Shown one piece after another: positions 9,214-18,700 of a DNA stretch of 64,000 nucleotides. Source of the stretch: Stenomitos frigidus ULC18 (GTDB lineage: Bacteria; Cyanobacteriota; Cyanobacteriia; Leptolyngbyales; Leptolyngbyaceae). Each line of letters opens with the position of its first letter. The stretch's first letter is position 1. A program made the position numbers and the translations under genes. The stretch covers positions 124,001 through 188,000 of the forward strand of contig NZ_PVWK01000084.1 of NCBI RefSeq assembly GCF_003003795.1, given 5' to 3'. Below the pieces are notes generated by a model, which saw only the letters and a program-made list of their open reading frames with translations, made no database searches and was not told the origin of the DNA.

Positions 9214-9242
9214 CATCCGTCATCCCTTATCCGTCATCCCCT
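9214..9242. repeat. Heptamer-type tandem repeat
   Basis: ATCCGTC and ATCCCTT/ATCCCCT alternate with a period of seven bases (14-base double unit). It lies just downstream of the hydrolase stop codon. It belongs to the same class of seven-base tandem repeats found inside the nearby STAND gene and in the BMP transporter junctions. Confidence 0.6.
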
Positions 9243-9254
9243 CTGCCTTCCGCC

Positions 9255-9947
9255 CTAGACCAGTGCTTCCGAAGGTTTCCAGGCTTCTAGACCTTTGAGG
9301 ACTTCAGCGGCTGTGGCAGTCCAGCCGACGATGCCGCCTTGGGCACGCACCATTTCTAACGTTGATTGTTTAAATTCGGGGAAGTAGCTTTCGGTGCAGT
9401 CTTCGACCATGACGCATTCGTAGCCGCGATCGTTGGCTTCACGCATGGTTGTCTGCACACATACCTCAGTGGTGACACCAGTAATAAATAGATGGGTGAT
9501 GCCTTGTGCTTTCAGCATCGATTCCAGTTCAGTGGCATAGAAGGCTCCTTTTCCAGGCTTGTAAATCACCGTTTCGTTTGGCAGCGGAGCAAGTTCGGGA
9601 ATGATGCCATTGCCGGGTTCGCCCTTCACTAAAATGCGTCCCATTGGCCCTTCGCTACCGATCGTCAACTCACCTTTACCGCGCTTAATTTTAGAGGGTG
9701 GGCAATCGGAAAGATCAGGTTGATGACACTCGATCGTGTGAAAGATGGGTAGATCTAACGCGCGGAAGCCGTCGATCAGTTGCTTGAGCGTGGGGACGAT
9801 CGCTCGTAGTAAACCAACATTATTTCCCAAAATATCGCCAAAACCACCGAGTTCCATAAAGTCACGCTGCATGTCAATCACAATCAACGCTACATTCCCA
9901 GAAGCAGGCAATTCGTAATCGTAAGGTAGGGCAGAAATGGTAACCAT
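9255..9947 (-). CDS. Cysteine hydrolase, isochorismatase fold
   Basis: 230 residues. The family triad is present: Asp in [10 protein letters not shown] (about 24), Lys in [10 protein letters not shown] (about 128-132) and the nucleophile Cys in [10 protein letters not shown] (about 163), preceded by the cis-peptide GVT region. Members cleave C-N bonds in small amides such as biuret, ureidoacrylate, N-carbamoylsarcosine or nicotinamide. Length suits the biuret/ureidoacrylate amidohydrolase group. It lies 149 bases downstream of a BMP-type ABC transporter on the same strand, which suggests that it acts on an imported nitrogen compound; this is inference from context. No isochorismate pathway genes are nearby. 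The intervening DNA carries short tandem repeats, so co-transcription is uncertain. Confidence 0.85.
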   Translation of the reverse strand: MVTISALPYDYELPASGNVALIVIDMQRDFMELGGFGDILGNNVGLLRAIVPTLKQLIDGFRALDLPIFHTIECHQPDLSDCPPSKIKRGKGELTIGSEGPMGRILVKGEPGNGIIPELAPLPNETVIYKPGKGAFYATELESMLKAQGITHLFITGVTTEVCVQTTMREANDRGYECVMVEDCTESYFPEFKQSTLEMVRAQGGIVGWTATAAEVLKGLEAWKPSEALV

Positions 9948-9952
9948 AGGAT

Positions 9953-10088
9953 GAGGTTTGAGTTAAGAGGTTTGAGTTTTGAATTGAAGAATATATTCAG
10001 TGAGTTTTGTATGTTTTGGGTCAAAAGTTTGCAGCAAAAACTGATTGAGTTTCGCAACTAACTCAAAACTCAGCACTCAAAACTCATA
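9953..10088. repeat. AAACTCA/TGAGTTT-type short repeats
   Basis: The junction between hydrolase and ATPase genes is filled with GAGGTTTGAGTT at one end and ACTCAAAACTCA at the other, which together can form a long imperfect stem. The AAAACTC heptamer also occurs in tandem inside the STAND gene around 18860-18920. No coding sequence is seen. Confidence 0.6.
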
Positions 10089-10096
10089 ATTAGCGT

Positions 10097-11662
10097 CTAA
10101 TGTCCCGCCATGCTTTGACCGATCGCGGCAAAGTCTGCTTCTTCGATTTTGCTTTCGTAGGCAAACGTGCCGCCGCTGATGACGAAGATGCGATCGGAGA
10201 GTTTCAGCAGCTCATCCAGATCCTCACTAACCAGCAACACAGCAACACCACGGTTACGGGCTTCGAGAATTTGGCCGTGAATGTAGTCCACCATCGCAAA
10301 GTCCAGACCAAAGCAGGGATTGGCGGCAATCAGCAACTTAATGTGGTCTTCTGAAAGTTCGCGTGCCAGAACGGTTCTCTGAACGTTGCCTCCAGAGAGA
10401 TTGCCGACGGGCGTATCGGGCGATGGGGTTTTGATCTTGAACGAGCTAATGAGGCCCACTGCCATCTCGCGGATGGCTTTGAAGATCAACAGAATGCCTT
10501 TTGCCTGGGGTGGACGATCGAACGTCCGCAACGCCAAATTTTCAGCCACGCTCATGTGGGCGACACAGGCATTGCGAAGGGGTTCCTCTGGCAGAACAAA
10601 CACGCGATTTTTAAACATTTCGGCGCGGGTCATCGTGTAGACTTGACCATCGACTAGCACTTCACCAGCCGTCGCAGGGCGCTGACCGGCCAGTACTTCA
10701 ACCAGTTCGCGCTGTCCGTTGCCCGAAATGCCAGCAATGCCGACGACTTCGCCACTGTGCACCGTGAGATTAACACCACCTACGGCTTCCAAGCCGTTGT
10801 CTTTGTTGGCATGGATGTCTTTAATTTCCAGGACAGCTTTGGGTTCGCCGTGAAGCGTCTTCTCAACTTTCTGCGGCTCCCGCTTTTCGCCCATCATCAT
10901 CTCCGCCATTTCGGAGACGGTCATCTCTTTGACCCTGCCGTTACCCGCAAACTGACCTTTACGCAGTACCGTAATTTCGTCGGCGAAGGCAGTAATTTCG
11001 CGAAACTTGTGGCTGATCATCAACACGCTGAGCTTGCTATCCGTCACCTGCTCGCGAATTAAGCCCAGGACTTCATCAGCTTCCGCAGGTGTGAGCACAG
11101 ACGTGGGTTCGTCCAGAATCAGGATTTTGCTTTGCAGGTAGAGCTGCTTAAGGATTTCCAGTTTTTGCTTTTGTCCAGCCGCAAGTTGGGCGATCGTCAT
11201 ATCCAGAGGCACTTTGAAGGGTGCAGTCTCCATGAAAGCTGACAAATCTTCGAATTCTTTTTTCCAGTTAATGAGGTTGGTGTTGTCAAAGCGGGACAGC
11301 ACGAGGTTCTCTGCCACGGTCATCGCTGGGACGGAGGTAAAATGCTGATAAACCATCCCAATGCCATGTGTATGGGCATCGCGAGGGCTACCGATCGACT
11401 CTACCTGGCCATTAATCAGCACTTCACCAGACGTGGGCGTATAGAAGCCCATGATGCATTTGACCAGTGTGCTCTTACCAGCGCCATTTTCCCCCAGCAG
11501 GGCGTGAAAGGTGCCTGGTTTTAGCTTCAAAGAGACGTTTTCCAGAGCAGTGAAGGTGCCAAACCGCTTGGTCATATTGACCACTTCTAAATCGGGAGGG
11601 CCAAGTAACGCATGGGCATTATTGGTTGATTGGTGGGTTAAAGAGTCTGCAACTTCCGTCAT
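10097..11662 (-). CDS. BMP-family (nucleoside-type) ABC transporter ATPase, double NBD
   Basis: 521 residues with two nucleotide-binding domains, as in RbsA/MglA and the NupA/YufO group. NBD1 has Walker A GENGAGKST (about 57-65), the family-specific signature LAAGQKQKLEIL and Walker B ILILDEPTSVLT. NBD2 has the altered loop GISGNGQREL, signature LSGGNVQRT and a Walker B lacking the consensus Asp-Glu (LLIAANPCFG), so only NBD1 is likely to hydrolyse ATP, as is usual in this family. It energises the two permeases encoded immediately upstream. Order on the minus strand is binding protein, permease, permease, ATPase. Likely cargo is a nucleoside, purine base or related ureide. Confidence 0.93.
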   Translation of the reverse strand: MTEVADSLTHQSTNNAHALLGPPDLEVVNMTKRFGTFTALENVSLKLKPGTFHALLGENGAGKSTLVKCIMGFYTPTSGEVLINGQVESIGSPRDAHTHGIGMVYQHFTSVPAMTVAENLVLSRFDNTNLINWKKEFEDLSAFMETAPFKVPLDMTIAQLAAGQKQKLEILKQLYLQSKILILDEPTSVLTPAEADEVLGLIREQVTDSKLSVLMISHKFREITAFADEITVLRKGQFAGNGRVKEMTVSEMAEMMMGEKREPQKVEKTLHGEPKAVLEIKDIHANKDNGLEAVGGVNLTVHSGEVVGIAGISGNGQRELVEVLAGQRPATAGEVLVDGQVYTMTRAEMFKNRVFVLPEEPLRNACVAHMSVAENLALRTFDRPPQAKGILLIFKAIREMAVGLISSFKIKTPSPDTPVGNLSGGNVQRTVLARELSEDHIKLLIAANPCFGLDFAMVDYIHGQILEARNRGVAVLLVSEDLDELLKLSDRIFVISGGTFAYESKIEEADFAAIGQSMAGH

Positions 11663-11679
11663 GCTGCCTCCTGAGGGGA

Positions 11680-11856
11680 TTTTAGATTTTAGATGAGTGA
11701 TTTTAGATGGGCGATTCGGTTTTAAGCTGGCAAGGATGTCGTTGATTTCGGATTTCAGATTGAGCCTTGGGACGGGCTGCCATTGGCTGAATCAGTGCGT
11801 TGGGTCTAGCAATCCCCGATTCACTCTAAAATCCAAACTCTAAACTCTAAAATCTC
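11680..11856. repeat. TTTTAGA/TCTAAAA short repeats
   Basis: The 197-base junction between ATPase and permease holds clustered ATTTTAGAT words at one end and CTCTAAA/CTAAAATC words at the other, an imperfect inverted arrangement. The AAACTCTAAACTCTAAA stretch has a seven-base period. No ORF or clear terminator is present. Confidence 0.55.
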
Positions 11857-11859
11857 CGC

Positions 11860-12810
11860 TTAGCCGCTGATGGTTCCCAATGCGCCGGGTGCACCAGAAA
11901 GCGTTTTCTTGGGTGAGCACGTGATGATCATGATCAGTAACGTCAAAACATAGGGTGCCGCATTGAATAGATAGCGCCCTTGCTCAATACCAACCGATTG
12001 TAAAGCGGGACCAACCGCTTGAGCGCCACCAAAAAAGAGTGATGCCCACAAACACTGAATGGGGTTCCAACGGGCAAAAATCACTAGCGCAACCGCCATT
12101 AAGCCTTGACCGCTAGAAATGCTTTCAGACCAAAGACCGGGATAGTAAAGGGATAAGCATGCCCCCCCAATGCCTGCTAAGAAGCTACCTGCCACAATAC
12201 AGAGCATCCGTACTTTGGGAACGGACATGCCCATTGCCAGAGCGGCATCGGGACTGTCGCCAACGGCACGGATAAACAAACCCCAGCGGGTCGATTTGAA
12301 GAACCAGAACATGAGGGGCGCGATCGCCACACCTAAGATAAATAGCGGGCTAATCTTGAGTGCCGACTGCACAGCGGGAATCGAACTCCAGTTACCGAGG
12401 TCGATCGTGGGTAAGGGTGGTGCTTTGGGTTGAATGAATGGTTTGCCCAGGAAGAATGCAATACCACTGCCAAAAATAATCATGGCAATACCAACCGCAA
12501 TGTCATTGACCTTGGGCTGCTGCGACAGCCAAGCGTGGATAAAGCCCAATGCCATCCCTGCCACACCTGCCACCAGTACTCCAATCCAGGGAGAGATCGC
12601 CGGACCGACCTTATCTTGCAACAGGTACGATACTGCGTAGGCACTCATTGCTCCCGTCAGCAGCGTGCCTTCTAGTCCCAGATTGATCTTGCCGCTTTTT
12701 TCTGTCAGGCACTCACCCAAACTTACGAACAAAAAGGGTGCACTGCCGCGCAGCGTGCCAGCAAAAATCCCCAATACAACACCCCATGCGCCTAATGCTT
12801 CTGTTGCCAT
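11860..12810 (-). CDS. BMP-family ABC transporter permease (NupQ/YufQ-like)
   Basis: 316 residues, about eight to ten hydrophobic helices, BPD_transp_2 family. The N-terminal helix region with APFLFVSLGECLTEKSGKINLGLEGTLL is diagnostic for the second permease of nucleoside-type transporters: the GEclTEksGkiNLGlEG motif is its hallmark. It forms a heterodimer with the 380-residue permease encoded upstream. The two permease genes are separated by 102 bases containing a TTTAGCC/GGCTAAA inverted repeat. The ATG is the only start consistent with the family's N-terminus. Cargo most likely nucleoside or base, by family. Confidence 0.92.
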   Translation of the reverse strand: MATEALGAWGVVLGIFAGTLRGSAPFLFVSLGECLTEKSGKINLGLEGTLLTGAMSAYAVSYLLQDKVGPAISPWIGVLVAGVAGMALGFIHAWLSQQPKVNDIAVGIAMIIFGSGIAFFLGKPFIQPKAPPLPTIDLGNWSSIPAVQSALKISPLFILGVAIAPLMFWFFKSTRWGLFIRAVGDSPDAALAMGMSVPKVRMLCIVAGSFLAGIGGACLSLYYPGLWSESISSGQGLMAVALVIFARWNPIQCLWASLFFGGAQAVGPALQSVGIEQGRYLFNAAPYVLTLLIMIITCSPKKTLSGAPGALGTISG

Positions 12811-12837
12811 AACGTGCCTCTAAACAAGTGTGAATGG

Positions 12838-12905
12838 AAGAAAGGCTAAAGGATGAACGGTAAAGGCTAAAGAGAAATTTAGCCTTTAGCCCTTAGCCTT
12901 CATAC
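12838..12905. repeat. GGCTAAA/TTTAGCC inverted short repeats
   Basis: AGGCTAAAGG and AAAGGCTAAAG face TTTAGCCTTTAGCCCTTAGCC across a short spacer, giving a foldable structure between the two permease genes. The right arm has a TTTAGCC/CTTAGCC heptamer period. It may act as a processing or partial termination signal inside the operon, or simply be a dispersed repeat. Confidence 0.55.
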
Positions 12906-12912
12906 TTTCCTT

Positions 12913-14055
12913 CTAGACTGTTGCAGCGGTAACTGCCGACGGTGGTGGAGCTTTCAGCTCCGGCTCCTTAAAGATCTTCAAGCGTCCATAAAGAGACTCG
13001 CTGTACAGAACGACAATGAAGACGATGCCCTGAAACACCAGAACCGTGGCATCCGGCATGTTAAAGACACGTTGCAGTGCACCACCGCTGGCAATAATGC
13101 CACCGAGGAGAATGGCAACGAGAGCCGCCGCGAGAGGATTGTAGCGAGCAACGAAGGCAACCAGGATGCCTGCATAGCCATAGCCTGCAATGATCGATGC
13201 GTTTGCCTGACCTTGAACGGCAGCGACCTCAATCATGCCTGCTAGCCCGGCACACGAGCCTGCCAGGAAACAGATGATGATGGTGAGCTTTCCAACCGGC
13301 AGCCCCGCAATCCGAGCGGCTTTGATGTTGCCACCAGCGGTACGAGCCGCAAACCCAAAGGTGGTGTGCTGAATCAAGAAGTAGGCAATCACGCAGGCGA
13401 TAATGCCATAAATCAAGCCGTAGTGGATGCGAGTTGAGAAGATGTTCCCGATTTTATAGAGGTCTGGAATCGGGAAGCTAGACGGCTTGTTGAGCGATGA
13501 GGGGTCTTTCATCGGCCCTTCGACCAGATGATTCAAGAGGGCGATCGCGATGTAGTTCATCAGCAAGCTGCTAATGGTTTCATTAACGGCCCGATAATGA
13601 CGCAACGCTCCGACGATCGCAATCCATACTCCGCCGAACACAATGCCACCGAGCGCCATCCCAAGCTGCACAACGAATGGTGGCAGACCTAAAAGATTTT
13701 GCGCTTGCTCAGCTGACGGCAACAGCGTGCCGTAAGACAGGAAGAGGCCAAAGATGGTTGCGCCAATGCCGCCCATCACCAGGGCGCCCTCATTACCAAT
13801 GATCATCAGCCCTAGCCGTGCTGGGAGAGCTGTACAAAGGGCTGTGAGCATCAGTGGTGCGGCACGTAACAGGGTGCCCTGGAACGATCGCCAGTTGCCA
13901 AACGCAGACTTATAGATCGCCTCGTAGATAGCGAATGGATTTCTGCCGCAGATGGCACAGAAAACACCGAAAATGACCAACGCGACGATCAAGGCACCCA
14001 AAGGGATGCAAATTGCTTCAGCGGTCGATCGCCAGTTAGAACGACTTAGTGCCAT
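12913..14055 (-). CDS. BMP-family ABC transporter permease (NupP/YufP-like)
   Basis: 380 residues with about eight or nine membrane helices. Family landmarks include the FRGTLLRAAPLMLTAL-like start (here FQGTLLRAAP), FNIGNEG-type motif here as IIGNEGALVMGG, and a long central TRIHYGLIYG loop. It pairs with the 316-residue permease to form the membrane channel of a type II-like importer. The start lies three bases after the stop of the binding-protein gene, so the two are translationally close. The C-terminus ends in an Ala/Pro/Val-rich cytoplasmic tail. Function assigned from family and operon order. Confidence 0.92.
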   Translation of the reverse strand: MALSRSNWRSTAEAICIPLGALIVALVIFGVFCAICGRNPFAIYEAIYKSAFGNWRSFQGTLLRAAPLMLTALCTALPARLGLMIIGNEGALVMGGIGATIFGLFLSYGTLLPSAEQAQNLLGLPPFVVQLGMALGGIVFGGVWIAIVGALRHYRAVNETISSLLMNYIAIALLNHLVEGPMKDPSSLNKPSSFPIPDLYKIGNIFSTRIHYGLIYGIIACVIAYFLIQHTTFGFAARTAGGNIKAARIAGLPVGKLTIIICFLAGSCAGLAGMIEVAAVQGQANASIIAGYGYAGILVAFVARYNPLAAALVAILLGGIIASGGALQRVFNMPDATVLVFQGIVFIVVLYSESLYGRLKIFKEPELKAPPPSAVTAATV

Positions 14056-14058
14056 AGG

Positions 14059-15252
14059 TCAACTTACCTTCCCAATAACGCCTTCAGCCAGCCAGTTGAT
14101 TTGAGTCGGTGCAGCATCGGTCACTTTATAGGAAGTACCTGCCGGAATCTTCACCGCGCCCGTATTGTCTTTAATTGCCCCTTTGTAGACCACGACCGAA
14201 CCGTCGACAATCTTCGCTTTCGTCGCTTCATCATCTTTCTTAGCCGCTTCCGATACCGCTGGACCAAACGTTGCCAGGCTGATGTAATCTTCCTTGAGAC
14301 CACCAATGACCTGGTGCGGAATGCCACCGTTCATAAGGGTTTTGCCTGACTTGAGCAGCTCAACATATTTCTTGTGGATAGTTGCCCAGTTATACATGGT
14401 GCCAGTCAGGTAACCCTTGGGAGCTAATGCTGATTGATCGGAGTGGAGCCCACTCGAAAAGATGCCCCGTTTCTCAGCCGTTTCGATCACCACTTTGGGG
14501 CTGTCTACATGTACACCCACAACATCAACGCCTTGGTCTGCCAGAGAGTTGGTGGCTTCTGCCTCTTTGACTGGCAGTGACCAATCGCCGGTAAAGATCA
14601 CCTGCACCTTGAGGTCGGGCTTCACGCTGCGTGCACCCAGGATGAAGCTGTTGATATTACGCAAGACGGGGTTAATGGGTTTCGCGCCAACAAAGCCCAA
14701 CTTGCCAGTTTTGGTCGTTTGGGCGGCAATGCGTCCAGCAAGGTATTGCCCTTCGTCGATCAGTGCAAAGTAGCTGCCCACGTTCTTCGGTAAGCCTTCT
14801 TTCCAAAGCGTACCGGAGTGGAAAAATTGCACTTCTGGATAGTCTTTTGCAACGGCCAGAACATGTGGATCGAAGTAGCCAAAGGAGGTGGGAACAATGA
14901 CGGTTGCGCCATTCTGGTCAATCATGTTGCGCATGACTTCCTGAACTTCTTTGGTTTCAGGAACGCTCTCTTGCTCCACAATTTTGATGCCAGGGATCGC
15001 GGCGATCGCGGCTGCACCTTTTGCCTGTGCCTGGTTCCAGCCATAGTCGTCCTTGGGCGCGTTATAGATAAAGCCAATCACAATCGGCTTATCGGCAACG
15101 GGGCTGGCTGTACCACCACTACTGGCTTGGGTCTCAGGGGGGGCAGAAGAACAGCCCGTCCACAGCTTAGACGTTGCCCCAAAAGCAGCAGTTGCCATCA
15201 GACCCCGAATAATTTGTCGGCGGGGGATATATAGAGGTCTTCTCGTACTCAC
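14059..15252 (-). CDS. BMP-family substrate-binding lipoprotein
   Basis: 397 residues, GTG start at 15252 with AGGAG eight bases upstream. The N-terminus carries twin arginines (PRRQIIRG), a hydrophobic stretch and a WTGC lipidation-like box (about 34), so it is probably exported, possibly by Tat, and lipid-anchored. The mature part is a BMP (PnrA/Med-like) periplasmic-binding fold, with GFIYNAPKDDYGWNQAQAKG near the start, the nucleoside-binding Asp-rich loop and GLHSDQSALAPKGYLTG. PnrA-type proteins bind nucleosides or purines. It is first in a minus-strand unit with two permeases and the ATPase. Box position -3 is Trp instead of Leu, so lipidation is not certain. Confidence 0.93.
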   Translation of the reverse strand: MSTRRPLYIPRRQIIRGLMATAAFGATSKLWTGCSSAPPETQASSGGTASPVADKPIVIGFIYNAPKDDYGWNQAQAKGAAAIAAIPGIKIVEQESVPETKEVQEVMRNMIDQNGATVIVPTSFGYFDPHVLAVAKDYPEVQFFHSGTLWKEGLPKNVGSYFALIDEGQYLAGRIAAQTTKTGKLGFVGAKPINPVLRNINSFILGARSVKPDLKVQVIFTGDWSLPVKEAEATNSLADQGVDVVGVHVDSPKVVIETAEKRGIFSSGLHSDQSALAPKGYLTGTMYNWATIHKKYVELLKSGKTLMNGGIPHQVIGGLKEDYISLATFGPAVSEAAKKDDEATKAKIVDGSVVVYKGAIKDNTGAVKIPAGTSYKVTDAAPTQINWLAEGVIGKVS

Positions 15253-15775
15253 GTTCTAATTCTCCTGGGAAACAATTTAGCGGTAAAAACAGTGTGGGGT
15301 TGTGAAGCGAGGGCGTGACATCTGGGACTGCAACGGTCACTGCATGGGTCAGCGGCACTAAAGAGATGTCTGTCAGCCTATGAGAAAAAAAAAACTCAAA
15401 ATGTGCCAAATTTGACATTTAGCGGTTTCAGCAAGGTGCGCTAGAGGTACGTGTAAAGTTAGAAGAATGTCATGACTATGACAAAGCACCGGGTGAGAAG
15501 CTCATAGGATTGAGTAGTCAAAACTATCTGGGTTGTCAATCTAGATGGAGTTTCAGCTACTTTTATGAGCACTTTAGCAGTCGTAAGCACCTTTGCAAAC
15601 GAGCCGCGCCGGAACATTCAGAACCGCGTTATGGCGGATGCCTGTAGCCCCGACCATACAAACTACGAACCTGATGACGGTTGAGGCTTTAATGGTAGCC
15701 CTTCGAGCATAAGCTTCCCTAGTATGAGCCTTTTCACAACTGTTTACTTTTGTAGCGACTGCCTACCTTGTACCT
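15253..15775. other. Divergent promoter region, no gene seen
   Basis: 523 bases between the BMP operon and the STAND gene. It should contain both promoters. I find no exact NtcA box (GTA-N8-TAC). The nearest, at 15752-15766, has a nine-base spacer. An A-run occurs at 15379-15391. No ORF or RNA gene is supported. Confidence 0.45.
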
Positions 15776-18700
15776 ATGGATGCTGATGAAGCACTCAGAA
15801 TTGTTGAGCAAGCCTTAAGCGATGAATGCTTAGGACGGCTACAGGCGATCGTGTTTCGGCAGGCGTGGGAGGAACTGTCCTACCAGGAGATTGCCCGGCG
15901 ATCGGGTTACGAGGTTGGCTACATCAAACAAACCGGATCGCAGCTTTGGCAATCACTCTCAAAGGCGTTGGGCGAACGAGTGACGAAGGGAAACCTGCCG
16001 GCAGTACTGAAGCGATATGCGAGTCGGGGGGGAGTCGGGAGTCGGGAGTCGGGAGTCGGGAGTCGGGAAGGAAGGGCAGAGGGGGTAGGGGAGGCAATTC
16101 CAAACCCCGAACTCCGAACTCCGAACTCACACTCCACACCCCACACCCCTCACCAAGACTGGGGCGAAGCCAGCGATGTCTCGGTCTTTTACGGCCGCTT
16201 GAGTGAACTCACCACTCTGGAAACATGGGTGCTGCAGGACAAGTGCCGTCTGATTGGTTTGTTTGGGATGGGCGGCATTGGCAAAACATCGCTGTCTGTG
16301 CGGTTGGCAAAACAGCTTCAGGCCAATTTTGAGTACGTCATCTGGCGATCGCTCCGCAATGCACCACCGATTCGCAATCTGCTGAACGATCTCATTCAAT
16401 TTGTTGCCAATCAGCAGACGCAAGCGCTGCTGTCGGAGACAGACACGCTGGATCAGCAAATTTTGCGGTTATTGAACTATCTCCGTACCCATCGCTGCCT
16501 GCTGATTTTGGATAATGCCGAAACGATCATGCAACCCGGCGATCGCGATGGCAGCTATCAGCCCGGGTACGAGGGCTACGGTCAGCTCTTACGCTGTGTC
16601 GGTGAAACGCCGCACCAAAGCTGTCTGCTGATTACGAGTCGGGAAAAACCGAAAGGATTGGCTCCGAAAGAAGGTGATCGACTACCCGTGCGATCGCTTC
16701 AGCTTGCGGGTTTACCGCCTGCGGTGGGACGCGAACTCTTGAGCGTCAAAGGTACGTTCTCTGGTTCTGCTACAGAATGGCAAACGCTGGTCGATTATTA
16801 TGCGGGCAATCCACTAGCGCTCAAGATTGTGGCCACCGCGATCGCCGATTTTTTTGATGGTAGCTTAACGCAGTTTCTCAACTTTTCCCAGCAAGGCGGC
16901 TCTGTTTTTGGAGGCATTCGGGATTTGCTAGCACGCCAGATTGGTCGCCTGTCTAACCTGGAACAACAGGTGATGTTCTGGTTAGCCATCAATCGCGAAC
17001 CCACTCGGTTTGCCGAACTCCAGTCAGATTGCCTGCCACCTGTCTCTCCTGCCCACCTGCTCGAAACGTTGACTGCCCTTGAGCGACGCTCCCTGATTGA
17101 AAAGAACGGCAATCTCTTTACGCTGCAACCCGTCGTCATGGAATACATGATTGAGCAGTTGATTGATGGGGTTTGTCGAGAGATTGAGGGAGCGGGGAGT
17201 GGAGAGTGGGGAGTGGGGGATGGGAAATGGGAAGTCGAAGATCAACTCAACAGACAACACTCAAAGCTTTCTGGCATAGAGGTGCAGAGCGATACTCACA
17301 GCGCAAAACTCATCACTCATCACTCACACCTTCCCCTTACGCCTCTTCTTCGTTCCCACGCGCTCATTAAGGCTCAGGCGAAGGACTACGTTCGTGAATC
17401 GCAGATTCGCTTGCTGTTAAAGCCGATCGCCGATCGCCTGCTTTACACCAGCAGTCGTGCTACGTTAGATCATCACCTCATGCAGATGATCAACCGCTTG
17501 CGGGGACAACCGCCACACGTGATTGGCTACGTGGGTGGGAATGTGCTTAATCTGCTCTGCCAGCTTCAGATTGACCAGGAGAATGACGATCGTTTGCCCT
17601 TCGATCCGACAATGGGCACGGCTCCTCAAGCCGATCGGGTCACCTGCACCTTGCGCGATCGTGACTTTTCCTACCTCACCATTTGGCAAGCCTATCTCCA
17701 AAAAGTGAGTCTACATGGAACGAACTTTTCTCACTCAGATCTCAGTCGATCGGTGTTTACCGAAACCTTTAGTCAAATTCTCGCGGTTGCCTTTAGTCCG
17801 GATGGCAAACTGCTTGCAGCAAGTGATATTAGCTATGAAGTGCATCTTTGGCGGGTTGCAGATGGCAAAAAGCTCTTAACTTGCAAAGCCAAAGACGGTT
17901 GGGCGTGGTCGGTTGCCTTTAGCCCAGATAACCGCTTGTTTGCCAGCAGCGCCAACGGCACCATTCATCTTTGGGATGTGCAGACAGGCGACTGTGTGCG
18001 TACTCTAAAAGGCTATACAAGTCGCGTCTTTTCACTGGCGTTTAGCCCCACGGGCACTTACCTTGCTAGCGGTAACGAAGATCCCCATGTCCGAATCTGG
18101 AATGTCGCTACGGGTTCGCTAACAGCTGTCCTCTCAGATCACACAGACGAAGTCCACTCGGTTGCGTTTAGTCCTGACGGTGCTTTACTCGCCAGCGGCA
18201 GCTACGATCGCACCATCAAGCTTTGGGATGTGTCTCAGTTAGGGCAGACGCGGTCAGCAGCCTGCAGCCTGCAGCCAGCGGACCCCTTACCCTCTCACCC
18301 TCTCACCCTCTCACCTCACTTTACTCTCACTGGACATACCGACTGGGTCTGGTCGGTTAGCTTTAGTCCCAAAGGCAAAACGTTAGCCAGCAGCAGCAGC
18401 GATCGCACCATCAAGCTCTGGGACGTGCAAACACAGCGGTGCTACAAAACGTTGCTGGGTCACGCTGAGGCGGTTCGCTCCATTGCGTTTGCTGCCTCTA
18501 CTGGTAACTCAGATGGCGCTTGTCTCGTTAGTGGGAGCGACGATCGCACCGTCAGGCTATGGCATGACAACGGAGACTGCCTGCGCGTCTTGCAAGGTCA
18601 CACAAGTTGGATCTCCGCGGTAGCGTTCAGCCCTGATGGTTGCCTGGTGGCCAGTGGCAGTGAAGATCAGTCTATAAGACTATGGGATAGCAGTACCAAT

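Noticed and set aside
15752-15766. NtcA-like GTA...TAC just upstream of the STAND gene
   Set aside because: The spacer is nine bases, not eight, and it lies only ten bases before the ATG, so it is unlikely to be an activator site.
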